A stretch of 64,000 bases of DNA, from contig NZ_JABTEZ010000002.1 of NCBI RefSeq assembly GCF_015711605.1, positions 1,984,001 through 2,048,000 of the forward strand, read 5' to 3'. The notes below the pieces were generated by a model. It ran no database searches, was not told the origin of the DNA, and saw only the letters and a program-made list of their open reading frames with translations. Numbering within the stretch: position 1 is the stretch's first letter; every line of letters starts with the position of its first letter. Shown piece by piece: positions 34,411 to 45,108 of this stretch. A program made the position numbers and the translations under genes. Origin of the DNA: Planomonospora sp. ID67723 (lineage in GTDB: Bacteria > Actinomycetota > Actinomycetes > Streptosporangiales > Streptosporangiaceae).

Positions 34411-35490
34411 TCAGGAGATCAGCTTCCGGTGGGCGGCAAGGGCGTCCGGCAGGACCGCGTGGAGGGCGAGCGCGGCGGCTCCCGCGGCGCTGTCGCGGGC
34501 GGTGACGGCGGTGCCGCCGAGCTCGGCCCGCACCCTCGCCGCCAGCAGTGTGGGCTTGGTGAGCAGGGAGCCCGCGAGCACCAGGGGCCCGGAGCGGGAT
34601 CCGGAGCCGGGACCGAGCGCGCGGACGGTGGAGACGAGCCGGTCCGCCGCCTCCCGGAGGATCCCGAGGGCCGTCTCGTCGCCGCCGCGCGCCGCCGCCT
34701 CCACCGCCGGGGCCAGCCGACCCAGCCAGGCGGGGCCCGCCGCCGCCATCCCTCCGTGAATGGCCTGGACGACCCGCTGGGCGGTCAGGGGCGCCGAAAC
34801 CGGGGGCCTCGGGCCCGGCGCGTCACCGGTGATCGCGGCCTCTCCCCGGGGCGGGGTCTCCTCGCGAAGGGGCGCGGCCTCCGGCTCGGGGAGGGCTTCC
34901 CCTCGCAGGGCCGAGGTCTGCCCGATCTCCCAGGCCACGACCTGGGCGGTGACCGCGTCGAGGAGCGCCGTCGGCCCGGCCCGGCCGTCGAGGAGGGCCA
35001 GCACGGCCTGTACGGCCCGCTGCCCGATCCACACCCCCGACCCCTCGTCCCCGAGGAGCCAGCCGTGCCCGTCGGCTCGGCCGGTGAGGCGGCGGCCGGT
35101 GATCCGGGCGGCCACCGCGCCGGTCCCCGCGATCAGGACCGTTCCCGACGGCTCCTCGGTGGCCCCGGCGAAGGCGGCGAGCGGATCGGGGACGATCTCG
35201 GGCCGCCCGGCCAGCCCGCAGCCGCGCCACACCTCCCAGACGAGGGAGTCGGCCCGCCCGCCCGCCGACTCCGCACCCGCCAGAGCGAACACGCCGGCCG
35301 CGACCTCTCCGGGGGGAAGCCCCTCCAGCGCGGCCAGGAGCGCCGTGCGCAGGCTCGCTCCGGGGTCGGCGGCCGACAGGATGTTGGCGCCCGCGCCGTA
35401 TCCCCGCCCGGCCACCTCGCCGCCGCCCGTCGCCACCACACAGCGGGTGCTCGTCCCGCCTCCGTCGACGCCGATGGCCAGTGTCGTCAC
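34411..35490 (-). CDS. BadF/BadG-type N-acetylglucosamine kinase-like ATPase
   Basis: The 359-residue protein has the ASKHA phosphate-1 loop GVDGGGTSTRCVV, a second loop IAGTGAVAARI, and the motif DGHGWLLGDEGSGVWIG that marks GlcNAc kinase-like members. A low-complexity Glu/Pro insert lies around residues 185-215. It probably phosphorylates an aminosugar in recycling. The GTG at 35490 has GGAGCAGG just upstream; an earlier frame to 35553 has none. Confidence 0.85.
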   Translation of the reverse strand: MTTLAIGVDGGGTSTRCVVATGGGEVAGRGYGAGANILSAADPGASLRTALLAALEGLPPGEVAAGVFALAGAESAGGRADSLVWEVWRGCGLAGRPEIVPDPLAAFAGATEEPSGTVLIAGTGAVAARITGRRLTGRADGHGWLLGDEGSGVWIGQRAVQAVLALLDGRAGPTALLDAVTAQVVAWEIGQTSALRGEALPEPEAAPLREETPPRGEAAITGDAPGPRPPVSAPLTAQRVVQAIHGGMAAAGPAWLGRLAPAVEAAARGGDETALGILREAADRLVSTVRALGPGSGSRSGPLVLAGSLLTKPTLLAARVRAELGGTAVTARDSAAGAAALALHAVLPDALAAHRKLIS

Positions 35491-35697
35491 GCCTGCTCCG
35501 TTCCGGGCTCCGGCGGAGCCCTCGTCGCGGGAGCCATTCTCCTGGATCGGCACCGAGCCGCGCGCTGTTCTGGTAGGGATTTTCCGGATGCATCGCTTCG
35601 GTGAAGAATTGCTCCAAGAGGTGGCGTGCGGGTGCTCGGGCTGACCTCGGGCCGGGGACGCCCGCCGTACGACCTCACCGCCCGGCCCGCTCCCGCC

Positions 35698-37335
<1,638 letters not shown>

Positions 37336-37436
37336 CAAGATCTCCTCATGTCGTCCCGGGAAAAGCTACATACCCGCCTTCCCGGCATTTCGACGAGTGC
37401 GCCGGTCACGGATCGCAGGCCCGGCTCGATCCGGAT

Positions 37437-37461
37437 GACGCGGAAGGTTTTCTTCCGCGTC
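37437..37461 (+). promoter_or_regulatory. 10-bp inverted repeat before the WYL regulator
   Basis: GACGCGGAAG and CTTCCGCGTC flank GTTTT, 20 bp before the ATG of the WYL gene and just upstream of its TTGGAGG ribosome site. It may be an autoregulatory operator or a leader hairpin. Confidence 0.5.
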
Positions 37462-37480
37462 GCCTGGCATCGTTGGAGGC

Positions 37481-38443
37481 ATGCTCGACACCTCGGCGCG
37501 CCTGCTGCGCCTGCTCTCCCTGCTCCAGACTCCCCGCGACTGGTCCGGTCCCCAGCTGGCCGAGCGGCTCGGCGTCACCACCAGGACCATCCGCAACGAC
37601 GTGGAGCGCCTGCGCGCCCTGGGCTATCCCGTACACGCCACCCCGGGCGCGGCCGGCGGATACCGGCTGGGCGCGGGGGCGGCCATGCCGCCGCTGCTGC
37701 TCGACGACGAGGAGGCCGTCGCGGTCGCCGTCGGGCTCCGCACGGCCGCCGGGGGATCGGTCACCGGCATCGAGGAGACGTCGCTGCGGGCCCTGGCCAA
37801 GCTCGAACAGGTCCTGCCCTCGCGGCTGCGCCACCGGGTCGGCGCGCTGCACAGCCACATGGTCCCGATCTCCGGTACAGGCCCCACGGTGGCGGCGGAC
37901 GTCCTGACCGCCATCGCCGGGGCATCCCGCGACCGCGAGCGGCTGCGCTTCGACTACACCGGGCACGACGGCGCGAGCGGCCCGCGCGAGGCCGAGCCCC
38001 ACCGGCTGGTGCACGCCCGCGGACGCTGGTACCTCGCCGCCTGGGACGTCGCCCGCGACGACTGGCGCACCTTCCGGGTCGACCGGATGCGCCTGCGCAC
38101 CCCCAACGGCCCCCGCTTCGCCCCGCGAGAGCCCCCCGAGGGCGGATTCGCGGCCCATGTCGCCAGAGGACTGGAGACGGCCGTCTGGAAATACGTCGCC
38201 CGGGTGACGGTCCACGCTCCCGCCGAGGAGATCGCGCCGCGGCTGCCGCCCTCGGTCACCGTGGAACCGGTCGGCGAGCGCACCTGCGTCATCACCACCG
38301 GATCCGACACCCCTCACATGCTCGCCCTCTACCTCGGCATGCTCGAGGTCGACTTCGAGGTCGCCGAGCCGCCGGAGCTCGTCGAGCACGTCCGCGCGCT
38401 GGCCGCCCGCTACGCCCGCGCGGTCGGCGGAACCTCCGGCTGA
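37481..38443 (+). CDS. WYL-domain transcriptional regulator (YafY-like)
   Basis: The 320-residue protein has an N-terminal HTH_11-type winged helix ([37 protein letters not shown]), the linker [18 protein letters not shown] and a WYL domain (RLRFDYTG...[24 protein letters not shown]), then a WCX extension. WYL proteins respond to nucleic-acid or nucleotide signals and often repress DNA-damage or defence genes. The target is unknown. The ATG follows TTGGAGG. Confidence 0.9.
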   Translation: MLDTSARLLRLLSLLQTPRDWSGPQLAERLGVTTRTIRNDVERLRALGYPVHATPGAAGGYRLGAGAAMPPLLLDDEEAVAVAVGLRTAAGGSVTGIEETSLRALAKLEQVLPSRLRHRVGALHSHMVPISGTGPTVAADVLTAIAGASRDRERLRFDYTGHDGASGPREAEPHRLVHARGRWYLAAWDVARDDWRTFRVDRMRLRTPNGPRFAPREPPEGGFAAHVARGLETAVWKYVARVTVHAPAEEIAPRLPPSVTVEPVGERTCVITTGSDTPHMLALYLGMLEVDFEVAEPPELVEHVRALAARYARAVGGTSG

Positions 38444-38567
38444 TCCCGTACCGGACCCCGCCCGGGTGGGAGGGGCGGAACGGGGACGGAGAAAGATGCG
38501 AGGTCCTCTCAGCCTTTCGTCTTCGCGCCCGATAGGAGAGACGTCCACTCAAACGAAAGGCACGATA

Positions 38568-40184
38568 ATGATCGCCCTGCTCCGCGGGGTCCGTCTCCGC
38601 ACCCGGCTGCTCACCGCTTTCGGACTCATGTTCGCGATGCTGGCCTGCATGGCGGCCGTGGGCGTGCACCAGTCCAACAGGCAACGGCAGGTCACCGAAC
38701 AGGTCGGCCAGATGCAGATGCTCACCCGTGAGGTCATGGAGCTGAAGTTCCGTGACGCCGACGTCAGCGGATGGCAGGTCGCCTACGCCTGGGATGTGCC
38801 GTTCATCGGTGGCACGGCCGCGACCGAGGACGACTCGCCCAACCGCAAGGGCTTCCTGGACTCGGCCGCCGCGCTGGAGAAGGACCTGGCCGGGGTGCAC
38901 ACGGAGTACCTGTCGCAGGGCGAGAAGGCGCTGTTCGAGGAGATCGCCGAGCAGTTCCGCGTCTTCCTCGACTATGACGCCGAGGTCGTGACCCTGTTCA
39001 GGAAGGACAGCGACGCCGGGACCAAGGAGGGCAACGCCCTCATCGTGGGAGAAGGCTACAACGCCTACTACAAGATCCTCGAGGCGACGAGCAAGCTGAT
39101 CGACTCGGTGAAGACCCGTGCGGACGCGGCCCAGAAAGAGGCCGAGAACGTCGCGGCCGAGTCGCGCACGATGATGCTGGCCGGTGTGGCGCTGGCGCTG
39201 CTCGTCGCCGTGGTGCTGACCATGCTCATCACCGCGAGCGTGGTGCGCCCCGCCCAGCAGGTGGCCGAGGGGCTGCGCACCCTGGCCCGGCGCGACCTGT
39301 CGGGAGTCCTGCCCGAGGAGGGCGGGGACGAGATGGCGGAGATGGCGCGGGCGCTGAACCAGACGACCGTCGCGATGCGCGAGGCGCTGACGGGAGTCGG
39401 CCAGCGTGCCGGATCCCTGACCACCTCCGGCCGGCAGCTCGCCTCGCTGTCGGAGCGGCTGGACACCCAGGCGCTCGGTACCAGCGGGCAGGCGGCCGAG
39501 GTGTCGCAGTCGGCCAGGGAGGTGTCGACGAACGTCAGCACCCTGGCGGCGGCGGCCGAGGAGATGAACGCCGCGATCGACGAGATCGCCCGCAGCACCA
39601 GCGCGGCGGCGAGCGTGGCGGGCGAGGCCGTGACGAGCGCCCGGGCGACCTCCGAGACGGTCGGGCACCTCAGCGAGGCGAGCGCGGAGATCGGGCAGAT
39701 CATCAAGACGATCACCTCGATCGCAGAGCAGACCAACCTGCTGGCGCTCAACGCGACCATCGAGGCGGCGCGGGCGGGCGACATGGGCAAGGGCTTCGCG
39801 GTGGTGGCCGGAGAGGTCAAGGATCTGGCCCAGGAGACGGCCCGCGCCTCCGGGGACATCATCTCCAAGATCGCTTCGATCCAGGAGGAGACCGCGCGGG
39901 CGACCGAGGCCATGGGAGAGATCTCCGCGATCGTCGAGCGGGTGTCGGAGATCCAGTCGACGATCGCCGCCGCGGTCGAGGAGCAGTCGGCCACCAGCAA
40001 GGAGATCAACCGCAGCGTCACCGAGCTGGCCGGCGGTTCCGAGCGGATCGCCGCCGCGATCACCGACGTGGCGGAGACGGCGGCGGTCACGACCGAAGAG
40101 GCTCAGTCCACCCGGCAGGCCTCGGCGGAGCTGGCCGCGATGTCCGACGCATTGCAGGAGATCGCCTCCTCCTTCCGCTACTGA
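38568..40184 (+). CDS. Methyl-accepting chemotaxis protein
   Basis: The 538-residue protein has two membrane helices (about 14-33 and 203-226) enclosing a helical extracellular sensor, then HAMP and a long coiled-coil signalling domain. The hairpin tip is [35 protein letters not shown], nearly the universal MCP core. Methylation-type Glu/Gln pairs lie on both arms. MCPs imply CheA/CheW and motility; none are in this window. The ATG has GAAAGG at seven bases, and a strong terminator follows. Confidence 0.92.
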   Translation: MIALLRGVRLRTRLLTAFGLMFAMLACMAAVGVHQSNRQRQVTEQVGQMQMLTREVMELKFRDADVSGWQVAYAWDVPFIGGTAATEDDSPNRKGFLDSAAALEKDLAGVHTEYLSQGEKALFEEIAEQFRVFLDYDAEVVTLFRKDSDAGTKEGNALIVGEGYNAYYKILEATSKLIDSVKTRADAAQKEAENVAAESRTMMLAGVALALLVAVVLTMLITASVVRPAQQVAEGLRTLARRDLSGVLPEEGGDEMAEMARALNQTTVAMREALTGVGQRAGSLTTSGRQLASLSERLDTQALGTSGQAAEVSQSAREVSTNVSTLAAAAEEMNAAIDEIARSTSAAASVAGEAVTSARATSETVGHLSEASAEIGQIIKTITSIAEQTNLLALNATIEAARAGDMGKGFAVVAGEVKDLAQETARASGDIISKIASIQEETARATEAMGEISAIVERVSEIQSTIAAAVEEQSATSKEINRSVTELAGGSERIAAAITDVAETAAVTTEEAQSTRQASAELAAMSDALQEIASSFRY

Positions 40185-40214
40185 CACCGGCCCGGACGGA
40201 GAGCGGACACATGA

Positions 40215-40261
40215 GCGGCCTCCGCCGCGGGGACGACAACCGTTCCCGCGGCGGAGGCCGC
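40215..40261 (+). terminator. 17-bp perfect hairpin after the MCP gene
   Basis: GCGGCCTCCGCCGCGGG and its complement flank a 13-base loop, 31 bp after the MCP stop. The symmetry extends outward with one bulge to ATGAG/CTCAT. Confidence 0.8.
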
Positions 40262-40278
40262 CTCATTGATGCAGGATT

Positions 40279-40292
40279 TCCTGAATTCAGGA
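40279..40292. promoter_or_regulatory. 14-bp perfect palindrome before the ArsR-type sensor
   Basis: TCCTGAATTCAGGA lies about 25 bp before the sensor's start and sits in a longer AGGATTTC...GAATTC context. ArsR-family repressors bind such imperfect 12-2-12-like dyads over the promoter, so this is the likely auto-operator. Confidence 0.6.
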
Positions 40293-40317
40293 TTCTGTGT
40301 ACTGTAGAGGCGTGCTG

Positions 40318-40647
40318 ATGATCGCTCCCGAGGTCGAGGTGCTGGCGCGGTTCGGCCGCGCCCTCGCCGACCCGATCCGCTGCCGGCTGCTGCTCGCGCT
40401 GCGCGAGGCTCCGGCCCACCCGTCCGACCTGGCCGAGTCGCTGGGCATCTCCCGGACCCGGCTCTCCAACCACCTGGCCTGCCTGCGTGACTGCGGCCTG
40501 GTCGTCGCCGTGCCGGTCGGCCGGCGCACCCGCTACGAGCTGGCCGACGCCCGGCTCGGACACGCCCTGGACGACCTTCGCGCCGCGGTGGTGGCGATGG
40601 AGAGCGACCGGACCTGTGCGCGGGCGTCGGGGGAGAGCCATGACTGA
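40318..40647 (+). CDS. cmtR: CmtR-type ArsR-family Cd/Pb-sensing repressor
   Basis: The 109-residue protein has the ArsR winged helix (DPIRCRLLLALREAPAHPSDLAESLGISRTRLSNHLACLRDCGLV). Its Cys55, Cys59 and Cys100 are offset by exactly two from Cys57, Cys61 and Cys102, the metal ligands of Mycobacterium tuberculosis CmtR. It should release DNA on binding Cd2+ or Pb2+. AGAGG lies seven bases before ATG 40318 (GTG 40312 possible). The CDF metal exporter follows 59 bp downstream, probably in one operon. Confidence 0.88.
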   Translation: MIAPEVEVLARFGRALADPIRCRLLLALREAPAHPSDLAESLGISRTRLSNHLACLRDCGLVVAVPVGRRTRYELADARLGHALDDLRAAVVAMESDRTCARASGESHD

Positions 40648-40706
40648 CGGCCGGTACGGCCCGGCCTGAGCTTTCCCGTCCCCGATCCGCGTAAGGAGGA
40701 ATCACT

Positions 40707-41642
40707 GTGGGCGCCAACCACGCACACGGTCACGGTCACGGCCATCTCACCGATGCCGGTCGCCACCGCGGCAGGCTGGCCGGGGTGCTGGCCATCAGCG
40801 GCAGCGTCATGCTCGCGCAGCTGGCCGGCGCGCTGCTGTCGGGCAGCGTCGCGCTGCTGGCCGACGCCGGCCACATGCTCACCGACACCGCCGGCATCGC
40901 GCTGGCCCTGGTCGCCATCACGCTCGCCGCCCGCCCCGCCACCGCCAAGTGGACCTTCGGCCTGGCCCGCGCGGAGATCCTGGCCGCCGCGGTCAACGCC
41001 GCCGTCCTGTTCGGGCTGGGCGCCTACGTCCTGTACGAGGCGGTCAGCCGGCTCACGCTCGCCGCGCCGCCGCAGATCGCCACCGGCTCCATGCTCGTGT
41101 TCGGCGCGATCGGCCTGGTGGGCAACCTCGTCTCGATGCTGCTGCTGGTGCGGGTCCAGGGCGAGAGCCTCAACATGCGCGGCGCGTTCCTGGAGGTCGC
41201 GACCGACGCGCTGACCTCCCTCGGCGTCATCGCCGCCGCCCTGGTCGCGCAGCTCACCGGTTTCACCCGCGCCGACTCCATCGTGGCCGTGCTGATCGGC
41301 CTGCTCATCGTGCCCCGCGCGCTGAAACTGCTGCACTCGGCCGTCAACGTGCTGCTGGAGGCCGCCCCCGCCCACATCGACCTGGACGAGGTCCGCGCCC
41401 ACATCATGGGCGTGCCGCACGTGCGCGCGGTGCACGACCTGCATGCCTGGACCCTCACCTCGGGCATGGCGGTGCTCACGGCGCACGTGGTGGTCGAGGA
41501 GGAGTGCTTCGCCGACGGCCATGCCCCGCAGATGCTCGACGCCCTGCAGGAGTGCCTGAGCGGCCACTTCGACCTGCAGCACTCCACCTTCCAGCTCGAA
41601 CCCCCCACCCACGTCCAGCACGAGCAGCCCGCCCACGCCTGA
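40707..41642 (+). CDS. Cation diffusion facilitator (CzcD-like metal exporter)
   Basis: The 311-residue protein has a His-rich N-terminus (HAHGHGHGH) and six membrane helices. The first metal site H56-x3-D60 lies in LLADAGHMLTD; the second lies in FLEVATDALTS, where the usual His is Val and only the Asp remains. The cytoplasmic domain has HDLHAWTLTSGMAVLTAHV. It exports Zn2+, Cd2+ or similar cations by proton exchange. The GTG at 40707 has AAGGAGG at seven bases. It is linked to the CmtR-type sensor. Confidence 0.9.
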   Translation: MGANHAHGHGHGHLTDAGRHRGRLAGVLAISGSVMLAQLAGALLSGSVALLADAGHMLTDTAGIALALVAITLAARPATAKWTFGLARAEILAAAVNAAVLFGLGAYVLYEAVSRLTLAAPPQIATGSMLVFGAIGLVGNLVSMLLLVRVQGESLNMRGAFLEVATDALTSLGVIAAALVAQLTGFTRADSIVAVLIGLLIVPRALKLLHSAVNVLLEAAPAHIDLDEVRAHIMGVPHVRAVHDLHAWTLTSGMAVLTAHVVVEEECFADGHAPQMLDALQECLSGHFDLQHSTFQLEPPTHVQHEQPAHA

Positions 41643-41662
41643 GCGGCCCCCGCCGGCTTCCC

Positions 41663-41875
41663 TCAGCGGGCGTCGCGCTCCGGACCGCCTGCCGCGTCCG
41701 GCTCCCCGTCCTCCCGCCCCTCCTTCTGCGAGGCCTCCTCCAGCCGGGCACGGAGCCGCTCCCGGATCTCCTCGGGGGTGTAGGCGCGGCGGCGCCGTTC
41801 CGCCCGGGCGACCACCACTCCGGTCGCGGCCACGCCCGCGACACCTGCCAGGCCGAGTATCTTCCACCAGCGCAT
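41663..41875 (-). CDS. Small single-pass membrane protein
   Basis: The 70-residue protein has one N-terminal membrane helix (ILGLAGVAGVAATGVVVA) followed by a basic, then strongly charged, helical tail (YTPEEIRERLRARLEEAS). No family is recognised. It is divergent from the papain-like gene by only 17 bp. Confidence 0.7.
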   Translation of the reverse strand: MRWWKILGLAGVAGVAATGVVVARAERRRRAYTPEEIRERLRARLEEASQKEGREDGEPDAAGGPERDAR

Positions 41876-41892
41876 GTCCCTAGAGTAGGGGA

Positions 41893-42528
41893 ATGCCCGC
41901 TGCGAGCATCGGCCTGGACGAGGCGCTGAACCTGACGCGAACCGGCGACGTGTGGCTGTTCCGGGGACGCTCGGTACCGGACCGGGCCATCCAGACCATG
42001 ACCAACAGCCCGGTCAACCACGTCGGGATGTCCGTCGTCATCGAGGACATGCCGCCGCTGATGTGGCACGCCGAGCTCGGCCGTTCGCTGCCCGACATGT
42101 GGACGGGGACGCACCAGCGCGGTGTCCAGCTGCACGACCTGCGCGAGGCGGTGCGCGTCTGGGCCGACCGGTACGGCCAGCGCGGCTGGCTGCGCCAGTT
42201 GGAGCCGCAGGTCACCGCCGAGATGGAGGGGGCCGTCCTGCGGACGATCGCCCGCCTGGACGGCACGCCGTTCCCCTCCACGGCGCGTCTCGCGGGGCGG
42301 TGGATGCGCGGGCGGCTGCCGCGGCTGCTGAAGCGGGGCGGTGAGGAGAGCGCGCTGGAGAGCGCCTACTGCGCCGAGGTGGTGGCCGTCACCTACGAGG
42401 CGATGGGCCTGCTGCCCGGCGGGCGCCGCCCGAACTGGTACGACCCGGGCCGGTTCTGGAGCGGGGACGACCTGGAGCTGAGCGACGGCTTCCGGCTCGG
42501 CGGGGAGATCACCGTCAAGATCACGTGA
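41893..42528 (+). CDS. YiiX/YebB-type permuted papain-like protein
   Basis: The 211-residue protein has the permuted NlpC/P60 landmarks: GDVWLFRGRS at the start, the His in NSPVNHVGMSVVI and the nucleophile Cys in ESAYCAEVVAVTYEAMGLL near the C-terminus. Such cytoplasmic proteins are thought to hydrolyse amides or lipid-linked acyl groups; the substrate is unknown. A TAGAGT box lies seven bases before the ATG, suggesting a leaderless transcript. Confidence 0.75.
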   Translation: MPAASIGLDEALNLTRTGDVWLFRGRSVPDRAIQTMTNSPVNHVGMSVVIEDMPPLMWHAELGRSLPDMWTGTHQRGVQLHDLREAVRVWADRYGQRGWLRQLEPQVTAEMEGAVLRTIARLDGTPFPSTARLAGRWMRGRLPRLLKRGGEESALESAYCAEVVAVTYEAMGLLPGGRRPNWYDPGRFWSGDDLELSDGFRLGGEITVKIT

Positions 42529-42535
42529 ATGCGGG

Positions 42536-43357
42536 TCAGCGGGTCGTGCGCCCGACCCCGCCGACCACCCACACGGAGTCGGGCCCGTGGAGCACGGCTC
42601 CGTCGGGGCGCCAGCGGGGGATGTAGACGATTCCGGGCTCGACGAAGTCGAGCCCGTCGAAGAGCCGCTCGACTTCGCCCTTGGTGCGCAGGTTGCCGCG
42701 CGGCGGGCCCGCGATCGAGCCCTGCGCCTGGTAGACGGCGGCCAGCCGCGCGGTGGTCTCCGGGCACAGGTCGGAGACCGCGTGGGAGAAGGCCAGATAG
42801 CTGCCGGGCGCGACCGCCTTGCGCAGGTGAGTGATCATCTGCGCGACCAGGTCGTCGTCGGGGAAGTTGTGCAGAAGGGCGAAGAGCAGGATCGCCACGG
42901 GCCGTTCGAGGTCGATCATCTCGGAGAGCCGGGGGTGGGCGAGCATCCGGGCGGGATCCAGCGCGTCGGCCTCCACCACCGCCGTCAGGCGGTCGTCCTG
43001 CAGCAGCGCCTGGCCGTGGGTCACGACCATGGGGTCGTTGTCGACGTAGACCACCCGTGCGCCGGGGGCGGCGGAGTGGACGATCTCGTGCACGGTGCCC
43101 TGGGTCGGCAGTCCGCAGCCGATGTCGACGAACTGCCGGACGCCGGCCTCCGCGGCGAGGAACCGGACCGTCCGGGCGAGGAAGCGGCGGCCCTCGCGCG
43201 CCAGCGCGGGCAACTCCGGGGCGATGGACAGGACGTGCTCGGCGGCCGCGCGGTCTGCGGCGAAGTTGTCCTTGCCGCCGAGGAAGTAGTCGGCGATCCG
43301 TCCCTCGTTCGGGACCGTGGTGTCGAACTTCGCCCGTTCCGGTCTCGGCGGCGGCAT
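42536..43357 (-). CDS. DUF574 S-adenosylmethionine-dependent methyltransferase
   Basis: The 273-residue protein has the opening of the S-adenosyl methyltransferase family (DTTVPNEGRIADYFLGGKDNFAADR), with the SAM loop FVDIGCGLPTQGTVHEI, YVDNDPMV and LLFALLHNFPDD. These are abundant in Streptosporangiales and Streptomyces and their substrates are unknown. The ATG has GGAGAA upstream. It ends seven bases from the convergent papain-like gene. Confidence 0.92.
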   Translation of the reverse strand: MPPPRPERAKFDTTVPNEGRIADYFLGGKDNFAADRAAAEHVLSIAPELPALAREGRRFLARTVRFLAAEAGVRQFVDIGCGLPTQGTVHEIVHSAAPGARVVYVDNDPMVVTHGQALLQDDRLTAVVEADALDPARMLAHPRLSEMIDLERPVAILLFALLHNFPDDDLVAQMITHLRKAVAPGSYLAFSHAVSDLCPETTARLAAVYQAQGSIAGPPRGNLRTKGEVERLFDGLDFVEPGIVYIPRWRPDGAVLHGPDSVWVVGGVGRTTR

Positions 43358-43542
43358 CGCTTCTCCGTCCGGCAGCTTCGCTTCCTAAGGAGATTATCCG
43401 CTTTCGCCGTACATGGGTGAGTATTTCGGCCGGTGATTCTCGGAGGCTCACGAGATCGGGCAGGCCGGGACAGGGATGAGGGGACTCGTCGGAGACGGGG
43501 ACCGGCGAGGTTTCTCCGATGGAAATGATCCCTGCGGGGACC

Positions 43543-43604
43543 GTACATGCGAGGATATCTGGATGCAAGTACGGCTGCACGTGCATCTGTACGGAAGCTC
43601 GTAC
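43543..43604 (+). promoter_or_regulatory. GTAC-rich promoter region before the DUF397 gene
   Basis: GTAC recurs at 43543, 43569, 43589 and 43601, and TGCACGTGCA (43576-43585) is a perfect palindrome. The AT content is higher than in coding DNA. The cluster suggests a multi-site operator, possibly for the Scr1-type regulator downstream. Confidence 0.35.
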
Positions 43605-43643
43605 TAAGTCCGCTTTTCTGTCCGATCGTGATGAGGGGCGAGA

Positions 43644-43889
43644 ATGGACGAAGCCCGGAACGGCGTGCCGGCGGCCCTGCTCGGCGCGGCCGTCTGGCGC
43701 AAGAGCCGCTTCAGCAACCCCAGTGGGAACTGCGTGGAGCTGGCGGCGCTGCCCGGCGGGGCCGTGGCCGTACGCAACTCCCGCGATCCGCACGGGCCGG
43801 CCCTGGTCTACACCCGGAGTGACTTCGAGAGTTTCGTCCGCGGGGTGAAGGACGGCGATTTCGACGACCTGACTATCGGAGGTAATTGA
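43644..43889 (+). CDS. DUF397-domain protein
   Basis: The 81-residue protein shows the DUF397 signature WRKSRFSNPSGNCVELA...VAVRNSRDPHGPALVYTRSDFESFV. These small proteins are usually coded beside a Scr1-type XRE regulator and thought to be its partner or antagonist in developmental switching. Here the DUF397 gene precedes the XRE gene; in most pairs it follows. A GGGGCGAGA lies before the ATG. Confidence 0.92.
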   Translation: MDEARNGVPAALLGAAVWRKSRFSNPSGNCVELAALPGGAVAVRNSRDPHGPALVYTRSDFESFVRGVKDGDFDDLTIGGN

Positions 43890-43957
43890 AGAATAAAGTT
43901 CTATATAGCGGATACGGTATGACCCTAGTACCGTAAAGGGTTGCGACGGGCACAATA

Positions 43958-43984
43958 CGTGAGCAGAGGTTCACGTTTCACGTG
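43958..43984 (+). promoter_or_regulatory. Three ACGTGA/TCACGT half-sites before the XRE gene
   Basis: ACGTGA at 43958, TCACGT at 43972 and TCACGT at 43979 lie within 40 bp of the XRE start; the first two form an inverted repeat with 8 bp between. Probably an operator in the 107-bp gap between DUF397 and XRE. Confidence 0.45.
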
Positions 43985-43996
43985 TGAGGACCACAG

Positions 43997-44902
43997 ATGA
44001 CCGCATCCCCCGCTCACGGAGAGCCGACCGGCCCCGTCCCGATGACCCAGCCGAGGGGAAGCTCCACGGTGCTGAGGATCATGATCGGCACCCAGCTCCG
44101 CCGGCTCCGCGAGCAGCGGCACATCACCCTCGACCAGGCGGGCCGCGCGATCCGCGGCTCCCACTCGAAGATCAGCCGGATGGAGCACGGCCGGGTGGGC
44201 TTCCGGGTGCGGGACGTGGCCGATCTCCTCACACTGTACGGCGTGAACGACGAAGACGACCGCGCGGCGCTGCTGACGCTCGTCGGCCAGGCCAACCAGC
44301 CGGGCTGGTGGCACGACTTCGGCGACGTCCTGCCGAGCTGGTTCGAGACCTATGTCGGCCTGGAGGCGGCCGCCACGGTCATCCGCAACTACGAGGTCCA
44401 GTTCGTTCCCGGCCTGCTGCAGAGTGAGGACTACGCGCGCGCCGTGGTCCTGCTCGGCTTCCCGGACGCCCCCGAGGAGGAGATCCGGCGGAGGGTGGGG
44501 CTGCGCATGGCCCGCCAGGAGCTCCTGCGCGCCCCCGAGGGTCCGCACCTGTGGGCGGTGCTGGACGAGGCGGTGCTGCGCCGCCCGCTCGGCGGGGCCG
44601 AGGTGATGCGCGGCCAGATCGACCACCTCCTGCGCGCGCTCGACCTGCCGAACGTGACCGTCCAGATCGCGCCGTTCAGCATCGGCGGACACGCGGCGGC
44701 CGGAGGCCCCTTCAGCGTCCTGCGCTTCGCCCAGCCCGACCTGCCCGACATCGTCTACCTGGAGCAGCTCACCAGTGCGGTCTACCTGGACAAGCCCGAG
44801 GACGTGGACCGCTATCTCGAGGTGATGGAGCGCCTGTGCATCGAGGCCGAACCGCCCTCGGAGACCAGGGGAATCCTCACCCGCATCCGAGACGAGCTGT
44901 AG
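43997..44902 (+). CDS. Scr1-family XRE regulator (HTH + DUF5753)
   Basis: The 301-residue protein has an N-terminal XRE helix-turn-helix (LRRLREQRHITLDQAGRAIRGSHSKISRMEHGRVGF) and a DUF5753 ligand-binding domain (QPGWWHDF, YVGLEAAATVIRNYEVQFVPGLLQSEDYARA, LRMARQELL, IVYLEQLTSAVYL). Family members with DUF397 partners govern development and antibiotic production in Streptomyces. Its own operator probably lies in the gap upstream. Confidence 0.93.
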   Translation: MTASPAHGEPTGPVPMTQPRGSSTVLRIMIGTQLRRLREQRHITLDQAGRAIRGSHSKISRMEHGRVGFRVRDVADLLTLYGVNDEDDRAALLTLVGQANQPGWWHDFGDVLPSWFETYVGLEAAATVIRNYEVQFVPGLLQSEDYARAVVLLGFPDAPEEEIRRRVGLRMARQELLRAPEGPHLWAVLDEAVLRRPLGGAEVMRGQIDHLLRALDLPNVTVQIAPFSIGGHAAAGGPFSVLRFAQPDLPDIVYLEQLTSAVYLDKPEDVDRYLEVMERLCIEAEPPSETRGILTRIRDEL

Positions 44903-45108
44903 CGGCCCGGGCCGCGAAACGGCGGTCCGGAGCGCCTTCCGCTGGATCCCGCCAAGAATCTACAGCGTAAAGAAGCGTGGCGGGGGAAACGACCTCGAAG
45001 CGCGCAGTGCGGCGGGAGGGGAGCACCGAGGTGAGAAGTTCCTGCCGCTCGCCACGAAACGGCATAGCGAAGGGATAATCCGGGCAAAGTTCTTCGGTGC
45101 GGTTGGTC

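Noticed and set aside
34760-35644. Plus-strand 294-codon frame opposite the BadF-type kinase
   Set aside because: Antisense shadow without family motifs; the minus frame has all ASKHA motifs.
38292-40187. 631-codon minus-strand frame opposite the MCP gene
   Set aside because: Composition (L/G/R/H repeats) is that of an antisense coiled-coil gene; the plus strand has the MCP tip.
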